Source of the DNA: Cucumis sativus
Taxonomy: Eukaryota; Streptophyta; Magnoliopsida; Cucurbitales; Cucurbitaceae
Assembly (NCBI RefSeq): GCF_000004075.3
Contig: NC_026658.2
Span: 22,928,075-22,992,074 of the forward strand
Direction of reading: 5' to 3'
Length of the DNA: 64,000 nt
The notes beneath the pieces are model-generated. The model did not search any database. It was given only the letters and a program-made list of their open reading frames with translations, and was not told where the DNA came from. Each line of letters opens with the position of its first letter. The first letter of the stretch is position 1. The translations under genes were made by a program, and so were the position numbers. Of the stretch, positions 46,010 through 57,501 are shown one piece after another.

Positions 46010-49000
46010 ACTCACTCTACTCCTCCGATCCCTTTCAGGTAATAAATAAATAAAATATGTTGAGATCATAAACTTTCGTAATCAACTTTTAAGTGAGCTT
46101 TTAACAACCTCTTTAAACATGGCAACGTTAAACTGAAATATTTACAAGTAGATGGTTAAGTTAAGTTAGTAAAGTGTGTTGTTTTTATGCATAATAAAAA
46201 TTAATTGACATGCATACGATATAGTGGTTATGTTTATGGTATGAATGTGGAGTGTATCGAAAAAGAAAAAAGGATGGAAATGAAAGTGGTAGGTTGAGTG
46301 AGACAGAGACATGGAATCTTAAACATAATGTGGTGGAAAATTGATGAAAAATGTAAATAATTGAATGGTTAAAATAATTCTGACTTATATTTTGAATATT
46401 GATTTTGGATGAGTGCAGGGATGGAGTCACGGGCGCAGCTGTGTACCTATTATTACTTCATAAAAATAATATTCGAAATTGGGAACTGAGAAGCAAAAGA
46501 CAACACTCTTTTTCTTCTTTCTTTTCTTTTCTTTTCTTTTCTTTTCTTTTTGCTCATGAATTTTATTTTTGTTTTCTTAATTAGAACGTCAAATGTTTTC
46601 TTATTTTTTAGTTTTAGTTTCAGTTCCTGTACTCTTTAATATCAAATCTATGTATTGTATTGTGCCATTAAATGTGACTATTAATAATGAATCTTCATTA
46701 ATCATTTCATGTGTTAGTTCTCTTTCTTTTTTTCTTTTTTACAAATGAATGGTAATCTTTAATCATAGTTCGACTTACGTGATTAAAAATTTAGGTTAAA
46801 CGATATATGTATTTTGTATTATGTTTACGTTGAATATTAAGTTACAAATTTAGTTCGTTAGGTTTTTGGAATACAATGATTTGGTTTTTGGTCTAGAAAA
46901 ATTAAATCTAATAGTTTTTCTAATTATTTACATTTTATTTTTTTTAGTGGGTTAACGTGTAATTTTTCAGCCAAATTTGGTTTGTAGAAGGGAAATTATT
47001 TTAAATAGTAAAATTTTTAAAAATATTTACAAAACAGCAAATTAATAGCTACCATCATGATACATGTAGGGAGTGATAACATTTTATATTTACAATATTT
47101 TGTAAATATTTTTATTTATTTTATCATGTTTAAATTTTAAAAAAATTGTAAAACATTTGTAGAGATTATTAAGTAAACCAACAATTTATAGGTGAAATAG
47201 GTGCTTGTAATTTTAAAAAACTAAAAAAGAGAATTCAAATAATTGGGGAAATGGAGTTTTGGATTTTGAAAATTAAATATTATTTCTTTTAATTTCTTAC
47301 CAAAGTTTTTACAACGTTTTAATAAAAAAAAAATCAAATTCTTAGTAAAATTATTTTAAAGGCGAAAATTCCATTTGTAATGAGAGAGTAATAAGTGTTA
47401 ATGGAAGCTTAGATTTTATTCTTTCTATATAAATCTCTCTCGATAATGATATATTCAAAGAATCGAAATATATGTAGGATATTATAAATTTGAGAAAACA
47501 TGAGCTCGTTAGGTCTCATTCTAAGAGTTATATCTCAATTTGTAAGTCAAGAAAAGTAAGCTATTAACCAACTTTTGGAGTGAGAAAAAAGTGAACGAAT
47601 GTTGAGAAAGTGAAAATGTCGAGTTGCACTTTCCTCATAAAAGTTGGTTTGTCTTTTATTTAATGCATTTGTTTCTATTCTTTTTGTGTTAATCTTTTGA
47701 ACATCGAACATTCTAGACACGTTTGTTAGACACAAAAATGTTGTGGTGGATGAGTTGGCTCACGACAATGACTAAAAACGCGTTTTGGTTTAAAGTGTTT
47801 ATTGAAATGTTTTGAAAATCACTCAAAATAACATTTGGAATTGTTTGCAAATTTATTCTAAAATACTTTTTTTCTCTGCTAATCAATCTTGGCTGTGTCT
47901 TCTAGAGATATTTGTCACTTTTTATTTCTAAAGAAATTATACTTCATTCACTAATTACCAAAATAGTTGCTTTTTTCTAAATAAAAATAAATTAGTGATT
48001 AATATTTCAATAATTCATTCCATGATTAATTTAAGTTTTTTTTTTTAAATTAACAAAAAAAAACTATTTACACTCTGTAAAATAAAAAATCCACTAAAAA
48101 GCAAAAATTCATTACACTATAAAGGATAAATATTTTATCTATTTTATGATATCTCTTAAATTTTCGATACAACAATTAATAAAAATAAAAGATACCTAAG
48201 AAAATATAAGAGAATTCTCCCACACAAAACTTATAAATTAAAGACATATCCGCCTTTTGAATTGACTTAGAAAAAAGTATTTTCCAAAAATCTTACTTTT
48301 GTAAATTAAACATTTGAAATCGTATTCTAACCCACCATTCGAGATTGAGAAACCATTGTTAGACGAAAATTTTGTATGACCATTGAAGTCATCAAATGTA
48401 TAGATAGTTCTTCATGGTTAAAGATCAAATGACTTTACCCTTCACCAAAACTTTACAAAGGATTAATCAATACTTTCACACATATACACACAAATAGGTA
48501 TATCTCAATATATACGTATATATATTTGTCAACCTAATAACCACACGTTTTTGCCAACATGAGTTTAGTTCAACTGGTACCTGTATGAATAAAAAATTAT
48601 AAAAACAAAAAATTCAAAAAAATAAGGGAAAAATAATGCATTTTTTAAAAACTCATTTTCAAAAAAAGTGTTTAAAATAAATGTTTTATTATAATTTTGA
48701 GATGAGTAACATCTTTATTATATATTAGTGACATTTTGATGTTTATTTTATGTGATTTATAATAAATCTGACTAGAATCTAATGAAAATATTGATTCAAT
48801 CTACGTATCAACGTCAAATATATAAAATCATAAAAGCTTCGATAATATTCTTAGGAAAATAATAACATAAATAAATATAACGGTAAATAGGAGATGAAGA
48901 ATTATATTCATTAGTCTCCACTCTCCATCCCCATTTTGCTCCCAAAAGGAATAAAGAGGCACAAAAACATGAAAGAAAAAAAAAAAAAAAAGTAAATTTA

Positions 49001-49383
49001 CGTAAATATAACAAAAATACTAAATATTTGCGGCCTTATATAACAATTTAAGAAAAGTCGATAAAACTCGATTACTTTTTTATATGAACTTTTTCATAAA
49101 TTCCATATTTTCTTTATTGGTTTTGATTAGTGTGAGACGATTTCTAAGTTTTTTTTCTTATTCTTTGCGACATATTGTTCGCTTCATCATATTATTTTTT
49201 CTCCTTCTTTCTTATTTTTATTGTTTCTTGTTTGCCATTTCTAATTTTTTTCTTCCAAAATTTATTGGTTCTTCTTCCTCTCTCGTCTTCCTTCGTTTTT
49301 AGTTAATGACTAAAAGATGGATTATTTCTTAAAAAATCCCAAAAAGAATTGTAATATTAATTGAAAAAGGAACTCAACTATGA
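46010..49383. other. Intergenic AT-rich DNA downstream of the HyPRP gene
   Basis: The first part may be 3' untranslated sequence of the HyPRP gene; a possible intron runs from GTAATAAAT (46039) to TGCAG (46420). A TTTTC microsatellite lies at about 46515-46550. A degenerate palindromic MITE-like repeat is at about 46990-47150. Beyond that I see no gene. Confidence 0.4.
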
Positions 49384-49402
49384 TGGGCCGTAACTAAGCC
49401 CA
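49384..49402 (+). promoter_or_regulatory. Two Site II (TGGGCC/T) promoter elements of PAC1
   Basis: TGGGCC at 49384-49389 and AAGCCCA (TGGGCTT on the other strand) at 49396-49402. Paired Site II elements are typical of proliferation-linked plant genes, including those for ribosomes and the proteasome. They lie just before the probable first untranslated exon. Confidence 0.5.
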
Positions 49403-49429
49403 CTTAGAAACCGAAGTTTTCTTGAGGAA

Positions 49430-51405
49430 GAAGCCGATGCTTTTGTGCCTGAACTTGCGAACTCCATCAGCGATCTGAGCGACCGGATTTGCTGACAAGA
49501 TTGATCTTCCATTTGTTGCTGTTTCTGAATTTCGCTTTCAGGTGATGTTCTACTTCGTCTCTCTCACTTGTTTCTAATTTGGAATATGCAGGCTTTTGCC
49601 AGTTTCTTTAATGGAAAAATGGTTCTTCGAGGGGTGGGTTAGCATAGGGGATGGAATTTAGACGGAAATTCTTGTGTTTTTTTTTGTTGGGTCGCCTTTA
49701 CTTACTTTGGCCATGTGAGAAGTGGTCATTCTGAGTTGAATATGGCAGTGGAATTCTGAAAATACATTTGGGTTTTTGGGGAATTGGGATTTTTACGATC
49801 CATTTCATGATTTAGTTAATGTTTTGGTTATATATTTGTAGTTGTGAGTTCCTATATGAACTATGTTCTTCTTCTATCTCCCTTGCCCGATTTTTTATTG
49901 GCCTCTCAAGCGTTTGGAGCTACTTTTTGAGTTTTCTCCTATTAAGAAGGAACATTCTTGGTGTTTACATTTCAAGAAAATGTTGAAGAATCTAAAACCA
50001 CTCTCATTCAAAGAGAGAAGATTCACACGTATTCAAGTTTTGTCTTCCTGTTGTTGCTTTCATTTTGGTGTAATTGGATAAAATGTCAGAGATTTCCTTT
50101 AAGAGGGTATAGAAGGTTGAGGATTTTATTTGGTGAATTGGGTGACTGTAATTCTACCTTTACAATTATAGGTGGTATCCTTAATGTGGAAGGAAGGAGG
50201 TGTTAGTTGGGAAATGGCCGTGGAGATCTCTGGCATATTATCTTTGTTGGGCAGTATCGAATGGACCCCTTGTTGAAGAACAATCAAACATATAATATTG
50301 TAGAAGTGTTGTGAGCCTTTAGCTTTTCTGTTTATGATCGATTTGAAAAGCTGGTTTACGTCAATTGATTAGTGCAAGTTGCTAGAATGAGGGCTGGGAG
50401 ATTGTTTAGATGGGTAAGCAAAGGTTTTTTAACTTCTCTATTCGCTTATTTTACAAAATGAATGCACATGGAGTTGTTATCAAGAACCCATATTGAAAAG
50501 GTCCTTGTCATGCTAGATTCAACTATTTTGTTGCTAGATGTTCGAAGAAGAATCTATTACATTCTCAACTGAGTCCTCTTTTGGAGATTTCTATGCAGTC
50601 AATTTGTTCTCTGTAATTGTCAAATGTCAATGAAGATAGCCTGGAAAGTTATATTTCCTTAAGACTGCACAATTCACTTTCTGAACTTCAACACCTGTTG
50701 TAGGTTACAAATGGGGAATCTCACTAACATATTAATACTTGCAAATGTTTCTCTACTCTATAAGGTGGACTGAGGGAATTGGACCATTCATTCAGTTCTT
50801 AAAAGTACTTGACTGGAGTATGGAATTGTCAAGCTAGACCACTCATTGATGCATCTTAATGCACACAAACAAATAATGTCATTATCTATAGATTTTTGTT
50901 ATCTTCCCTTTGGATTGTTTTTCCTGTGTTCTGTTTTGATCCCATTAGTTCTTGATTGAAGTTAAATCTCTACAAGATAGACTGTAGAATTTGGATCATT
51001 AAGGAGGAACAAAAAATTATTTTGTTACATAGAGAGGGGAGCAAACTGAAATTATTGGAGAGCAGCAACTCATGGGGGATGAAGGAAGCAAACTGAAGTT
51101 ATTCAGGTGTGGGTTAGATTGACGAGAGGGAGAGGGATGCAATGGAAATATAGTGTATTTCTGGATCCTCAGATATAAAACAATTCATAATGTTTTAAAA
51201 TGTTGAAGCATATAAAAATATATAAATACAACACATTTTATTGTCCTCATTGTTTCTTTCTTCCCCTTCTTTGAATAAATATGTGCCCTCAGCGTTGCGT
51301 TGTTTGTCTCCCATTAATGTATCGGTGCTCACTTTCAGGATTTTTATCTTGCCCTACCAGATTATCTATTCAAACTGTCCTCTTTCCGTAACGGGATAAC
51401 AAAAA
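49430..51405 (+). other. Probable 5' untranslated exon and long leader intron of PAC1
   Basis: A non-coding exon likely ends at 49541 (CTTTCAG followed by GTGATG) and resumes at 51339 after ACTTTCAG, giving a leader intron of about 1.8 kb before the start codon at 51406. The intron interior has no supported gene. The exon start is not defined by sequence alone. Confidence 0.5.
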
Positions 51406-52158
51406 ATGTCCAGAAGATATGATAGCCGAACAACAATATTCTCTCCAGAAGGCCGTCTTTACCAGGTTGAATACGCAATGGAGGCAATTGGAAATGCAGG
51501 TTCTGCAATTGGGATATTATCTAAAGATGGAGTTGTTTTGGTAGGTGAAAAAAAGGTAACTTCCAAACTCCTACAGACCTCAACTTCCACAGAGAAGATG
51601 TACAAACTTGATGATCATGTTGCATGTGCTGTGGCTGGAATAATGTCTGATGCAAACATTTTAATCAACACTGCAAGAGTTCAAGCCATGCGATACACTT
51701 ACGCTTACCAAGAGCCAATGCCTGTCGAGCAACTAGTTCAATCCCTTTGTGATACAAAGCAAGGCTACACTCAGTTTGGCGGTCTACGTCCCTTCGGTGT
51801 TTCATTTCTGTTTGCAGGATGGGACAAAAATTACGGCTTTCAGTTATACATGAGTGACCCAAGTGGAAACTATGGTGGTTGGAAGGCTGCTGCAATTGGT
51901 GCAAACAACCAGGCAGCACAGTCAATGCTCAAACAAGATTACAAGGATGACATCAGTAGGGAAGAGGCCATCCAGCTTGCACTTAAGGTGCTTAGCAAAA
52001 CCATGGACAGCACAAGTCTTACTTCAGAAAAACTTGAATTAGCTGAGGTTTTTCTTTCACCTTCTGGCAGTGTCAAGTATCAAGTGTGCTCACCTGAGTC
52101 AGTAAGCAAGTTATTGGTGAAGTCCGGTTTGACTCAACCAGCAGCTGAAGCTTCCTAA
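51406..52158 (+). CDS. PAC1: 20S proteasome subunit alpha type-4 (PAC1)
   Basis: A single coding exon of 250 residues, the same length as Arabidopsis PAC1 (At3g22110). The N-terminus [20 protein letters not shown] contains the alpha-subunit signature ([18 protein letters not shown]) that gates the outer ring of the 20S core. The rest is the conserved Ntn-hydrolase fold without a catalytic N-terminal threonine, as expected for alpha subunits ([49 protein letters not shown]). It acts in the cytosol and nucleus in ubiquitin-dependent protein degradation. In many plants the coding region of this gene has introns only in the leader, and that fits here. No defects are seen. Confidence 0.96.
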   Translation: MSRRYDSRTTIFSPEGRLYQVEYAMEAIGNAGSAIGILSKDGVVLVGEKKVTSKLLQTSTSTEKMYKLDDHVACAVAGIMSDANILINTARVQAMRYTYAYQEPMPVEQLVQSLCDTKQGYTQFGGLRPFGVSFLFAGWDKNYGFQLYMSDPSGNYGGWKAAAIGANNQAAQSMLKQDYKDDISREEAIQLALKVLSKTMDSTSLTSEKLELAEVFLSPSGSVKYQVCSPESVSKLLVKSGLTQPAAEAS

Positions 52159-55100
52159 ACACCTCTTAGTTGTTGGATTACTTCGCCGTGCTAGGTCTGG
52201 CATATTTCATGAACTTCAGTTGACTCGAAGTGAACACTGGTGTTGGGATATGTTGTTAGATTGTTGAGCTTATCTTTAATTTGCACTTTATAAAGTTCCT
52301 ATGTAACCATGTTAATGGTCATTATCTTTACATTGAAATTATTTACCGCTTCTTGTTTAATGAACATTGAAATTTGAAATCAGGTAAGTTCTGGACTTGC
52401 ACTATAGTTTCCTTTTCATTCTCAAACTTTCTGTTTCCTTGGGTTTTGTGTTCGCCATTCAAACTTTGCTGGGGGAGTCTTTTGTACATTAGTTTACATT
52501 AAAAGTTTGCAAAATTCTCTCTGTTGGGATGCCCTTTTTGGTTCTTTATAGGATGCCTGATGGGCTTGTGACTGATTTATTGGTTTGTTATTGGCTAAAA
52601 TTTTGTTGTTGAAGCTCATTTTGAATGAATGGGTTGGGATTTATGTGGAGTAAAAGCTCTTTAATCCATTCCACCAACTGGTCGTGGATTGATCGCCTCT
52701 TGGGCCATTTGTGTCCGACATTCAACATCTCATAAAGTTTGTAGGAAGCTGAATGTTTGGATGGATTTTTTTTCCCTCTTCTTTCCTTGTTTTTTCCCTT
52801 TTCTTGTGGAATTTCATGATCAAACATGTAACAATTCATTTCTTGTTTCTTGTTCTCTCATCTTTTAACTTTCTTTATAACGGAGAAAGTTCAAGAATAG
52901 CTAAGAGCAAGATCAAATGTCGAGTCATTGAGAATGATAATGAGAATCTAGCATTGAGGGCCACTTGCAAGCATCAAAGGATTACTACGCTAATTTCACT
53001 ATACGATGATGATGTAAGCATAATGAAGAAAATTAAGTTTTCTAAAAAGTTAGTCTCCTTTTTATTTGAGTACTTAAAATGGATCATCCGTACAAAATTT
53101 CCTTGGTTATCGACTAGATAGCTGATTTGAGTGCTATAAATACATATGAAGCAAAATTAGTGAGATTTTGGGATGATGGGTGATTTCCATGTGTTGTAGA
53201 GTAAAATAAGTGAGATTTGATTGGGTTTTTTAGTTTAAGATAGAAAAAAGAAAAGCTCCAAAATTGTTCACATGGAAGAGTGCGTCCATTTGCATTTCAG
53301 TCAGAAGAGCATAAGGTACGATTATTGAAGCTCTCTTGGATGTTACCATTACCAAATCATGGCGGATGTTCCCAATTGTGGGCTCTACATTACCAACACA
53401 CCTTATTCATCCATCACACTCTAACATTATTTTATAAATATACAAACTAGAGCATCCTAAATTATTGAAGCACCTTATAACATGTCTCTTTATATCATCT
53501 CTATATTAATATCTCATCTTTATTTTAGACTATCTAAGATGGATCCAAAAAGTAAACACTTCCTCTAAAACAAGGATCTTTTGTATAATGATACCTTCTA
53601 GTTAGAAAACCTCAACCTATCTTAAAATGGTGGTTTGTTGAATTTAGGACTTAATGATGGTTGATCGATATGGTTGCAATCACAAGAGAGTGATTGAGTG
53701 AGTGGAAATTCCAAAACACAAGCAAAATAAACATATGTTTAAGGAGACGTTCTTAAAAAAGGGTTTAGTTCGGAAAGAAAAGAAAACTCTCAACAAATTA
53801 GAACTAATCCCGATCAATATGAAGTTTAAAGATTTCTTGATTAAGAAAAAATATAGTGAAATAAGCGACCGGTAGCTTGCCTAGCTTCGCTCGAAACATG
53901 TAACGAAACGAGCCTTTTGTCATTTCGATAGTATACTCCTAGATATTACCGGAACAATCTCACCTTATCACATCTATGTGGAACTTCTATACTATACTAT
54001 ATGTGCCATGGTGGTATGAAAAGATAAACATATGTAAATTATAAAAGATAATGTACCCATGGTTGAAGCCATGTGCAGGTGGCTATACTATAGCATTTTA
54101 TGGTGACAAGTTTAGGTCTCCATTTGATTGTCTTTCTTTTTTGCTTTTGTGTGTATTTACCAATATGTTTTGTATTCAATATTGACTTTGTCTGACATCT
54201 TTGTTTTGATTAACATATTTGCAAATAAATTATAAACAGCTCCCATCAACAAATCTACCTTTGTTATTGCACATCCACTCACTCATTCACATCTTTGTCA
54301 TATGTGCATTCAATTTTGTATCACTTCCTTCTTTTGTTTAATTCATACCTATATCTTTTTCTTTTTCTCTTTTAACACTTTACCTTTTCTGTTTGAATAT
54401 TTTAAGTCATACATAAATTATTTTGCCACTTTATGCTACATTCATACTTAATTTAACTCACTCTCATGTTAACAATACAATGACATATATGTAGTCTAAA
54501 GAAAGTTAGAACTTAATTAGTAAGTAGGTTTGATAAAAAATTTATAAATAGTTTTTGCTCGAGTAAGTTGTTTATTAGACCAAATTTTCCATTTAATTAT
54601 TTTTTTCAAATGAATAAGGAAGAAGTAGTCAACATCCTCATATGTCAACGAGCATAAACTAAAAGTCATATCACTGTTTCAAAGGACGTCGATGGTTACA
54701 CTTTTTTTCTTCTTTTGAAAGATGTTTTCGATTTGATTAATTTAGTGAATAAGGACATCAACTACTATTTCAAAAGTTTGATAGTTCAATTATATATCTA
54801 GTTTTATCCTTTTTTTTTTCTTTCATTACCTTGGTGGTTAGAATGTACTTTCTTTCCTCGACGTGTTGTAAATATAATCATTGAAAACGTATAAGAGAAC
54901 AAACTATTTATTGATATATGTGTAAGGTGGTTTAAGAAAATGAATTCTTGGAAAATAAGTCTTACCAAAAGTATTTTTATATATAAAAATGTTATTGTAA
55001 ATAGTAAAATTGTTAAAAGTATTTCTATAAATGTTTATCGGTATCTATTATTGATAGAAATGTTTTTGTAAATATTTCAGTTCATTGACCTATTTTGTAG

Positions 55101-56235
55101 TGTAATATCCAAATATTTTCTTAATATTAGAAAAAAAAAAAGAGTACAAAGGTAATGGAAGTGTATATAAAGAAAAATGTATGATTGTTTGAAGCCTTCT
55201 AAGTCTACAATTAAAGAAACCTTAGATATTACTCTAAATTAAAGGAAATCTTAAATATTGTATTAAAGTCTTTTTTTTTTCAAATATTTGTTATGCTACC
55301 ATTTTTTTCTTACCTTAACAAATATATAAAGTTGGGATCCAACTTTCAAAGAGAATAAATTTTAAATCAACTTTATCTCAATAAATATCAATTTTCATCT
55401 CTCTTTTCTTCCCCACTTATTTTAAGTCAACAAAGAATTTTTCAACTTTAGTAGAAGGAATTTGTAGAAGCAACAAAATTCATCTTCTTGAAACAAAAGT
55501 GATCCTCCTGAATATTTAATGATAAAACTATTTTAATCTTTCCACTGTTCATCTCTTTTTCTTTCTTTTTATATATATTTAAAATTTTAACTTAAGAATT
55601 CATGAAAATGGACTTTTTGTAATAATCGTTGTTGGAAGTAGATTTAATAATCGGTATATTATTTAGGTAAGTGTTAGATATCTCTTCAAAGAAACTTATT
55701 CTCCTAAGCAAACAATGAAATGATGGTGCATCAATTTGTTTTGCTCTACAACCCTTACCTCATGTGGTCTCTTGGTGTGGTGTGAAGAGAGTTGATTTTG
55801 TAGTTCTTTATATTATTTAAATGGTTAATATAAGCATAAGTGAGAGTAGTTTGAATGAAAAAGTAATTATTTTGTGACAACTAATATAAAAAGTTGTCAA
55901 AACCGAAGGTAGAGTTATTTATTAGAGTTGGGGACTATATACATCAAAGTGTTAGTAACATCACTTTCATAACTTTAAATTTGTGTGTTTTAATATATAG
56001 TGTAGAGTGGACCTAAACTCATATAAACTACTCGTTTTTATTTGGATCAAATACCATTCTTTTACATTACAAACAAATATTTCAAATCCCCAATCTCTCC
56101 TTCTCCTTCTCCTTCTCTCTCTCTCTCTCATATTATTTTGAAAAACTCCAAAATTTCCTCTGTTTTTTCTTTGGTTTATACCCTCAAAATCTCTCTCACC
56201 ATTATTCTCTTCATCCATCGTCTTCCTCTGCTCCA
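52159..56235. other. Intergenic AT-rich DNA between PAC1 and the LRR gene
   Basis: The first 200-250 bp are probably the PAC1 3' untranslated region. A 122-codon frame at 52753-53121 has no recognisable domain. A degenerate palindromic MITE-like repeat is present at about 54985-55110 (CTATTATTGATAGAAATG). A CT-rich leader tract (56096-56132) precedes the LRR gene. Confidence 0.45.
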
Positions 56236-57501
56236 ATGGCTGCCACTCCCTTTTCTCTCCCTTTCTTTCTCCTCCCCCTCCTTCTTTCTCTCTCTTCTCT
56301 CTCCCTTCAATTTCAGCCCGCCATTGCCATCGCCACCGCCGACCTCCAAGCTCTCAAGGCCATTCGTAACAGCCTCACCGATCTCCCATTCCGCCGGAGC
56401 TCTTCCGGTACTCCTGGATTCTTCTCCACCTGGGACTTCTCCTCCCCTGATCCCTGCTCCTCCTTCTCCGGTCTCGTCTGCGATCTGGGCCGTGTCACAA
56501 TTCTCTCCCTTGGTACTGGCCGCTCCGATTCCCCTGGACTTGCTGGGTCTCTTCCCACTGCCATTTCCGACCTCTCTGAACTCACCCAACTCATCCTCTT
56601 CCCCGGCATTGTCACCGGTCCGATCCCACCGCAACTGGGCCGTCTTCGTAACCTCCGTGTTCTTTCCTTAACGAACAATCGTCTCACTGGCGTAATTCCG
56701 AACACCCTCTCTACTCTTCTCCATCTCCACACTCTTGATCTCAGCCACAACCAGCTCACCGGAATCATCCCACCGACACTCACTAAACTTCCCGAACTCA
56801 AAATCTTAATTCTGTCTTCGAATCAATTATCCGGCGAAATCCCAGCCGACATGTCGTCCCCTCTCCTTCACCTTGACTTGAAATCCAACAAATTAAACGG
56901 TAGCCTTCCGGTGATGCCGGTTTCTCTCCGGTACATGTCGCTATCGGAGAACTCGCTGTGGGGCCCTCTTCACAACGGACTTGATTCTCTATCGGAGTTA
57001 GTGTTTCTCGACTTGAGCGTGAACCGATTCACTGGGCCCATCCCATTCTCTCTCTTCACACGCTCTTCTCTCTCCTCCCTTTTTCTCCAACGGAACTTTC
57101 TCTCCGGCGAGGTCCCACCACCCCCACCCGACCCCACAACCGCCGCGGTGTACGGCGCAGGATCCGTCATCGATTTGAGCCACAACAATCTCACCGGAGA
57201 GATGTCCGCAATTTTCGCCGGCGTCGAGACACTGTTCTTAAACAACAACCGGTTCACCGGCCCCGTACCGGCCGAGTATGTGAAGAGCGTCAGCAGCGGC
57301 AGCACCACTACTCTGTACCTACAGCACAATTTCATATCGGAGTTCCCGTTGGAACCCGGCACGGTTTTGCCAGACACAACGGCGCTTTGTTTGTCTTATA
57401 ATTGTATGGATCCACCGGTGGAGGTTCAGTCTTGCCCTGCCAGCGCCGGTGCGCCGCTGTCTCGGCCGCCGTGGCAGTGCCCTTTGCTAAAAAGTCCATG
57501 A
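56236..57501 (+). CDS. Secreted leucine-rich repeat protein (At4g03010/At1g03440 family)
   Basis: An intronless 421-residue protein. A signal peptide (residues 1 to about 32, rich in Leu and Ser) is followed by an LRR N-cap with the cysteine pair DPCSSFSGLVC. About ten plant-type extracellular LRRs then run through blocks such as LRVLSLTNNRLTGVIPNTL and LHTLDLSHNQLTGIIPPTL. The C-cap has CLSYNCMDPPVEVQSCP and a final WQC. There is no transmembrane helix, kinase domain or GPI signal, so it is probably an apoplastic LRR protein. The order of motifs matches, from memory, Arabidopsis At4g03010 and At1g03440, whose function is not established. The coding DNA is markedly more GC-rich than its surroundings, normal for intronless plant genes. 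Confidence 0.9.
   Translation: MAATPFSLPFFLLPLLLSLSSLSLQFQPAIAIATADLQALKAIRNSLTDLPFRRSSSGTPGFFSTWDFSSPDPCSSFSGLVCDLGRVTILSLGTGRSDSPGLAGSLPTAISDLSELTQLILFPGIVTGPIPPQLGRLRNLRVLSLTNNRLTGVIPNTLSTLLHLHTLDLSHNQLTGIIPPTLTKLPELKILILSSNQLSGEIPADMSSPLLHLDLKSNKLNGSLPVMPVSLRYMSLSENSLWGPLHNGLDSLSELVFLDLSVNRFTGPIPFSLFTRSSLSSLFLQRNFLSGEVPPPPPDPTTAAVYGAGSVIDLSHNNLTGEMSAIFAGVETLFLNNNRFTGPVPAEYVKSVSSGSTTTLYLQHNFISEFPLEPGTVLPDTTALCLSYNCMDPPVEVQSCPASAGAPLSRPPWQCPLLKSP

Noticed and set aside
52753-53121. A 122-codon open frame downstream of PAC1
   Set aside because: No recognisable domain, strong AT-driven composition (F, L, I, K), and no splice or context evidence.
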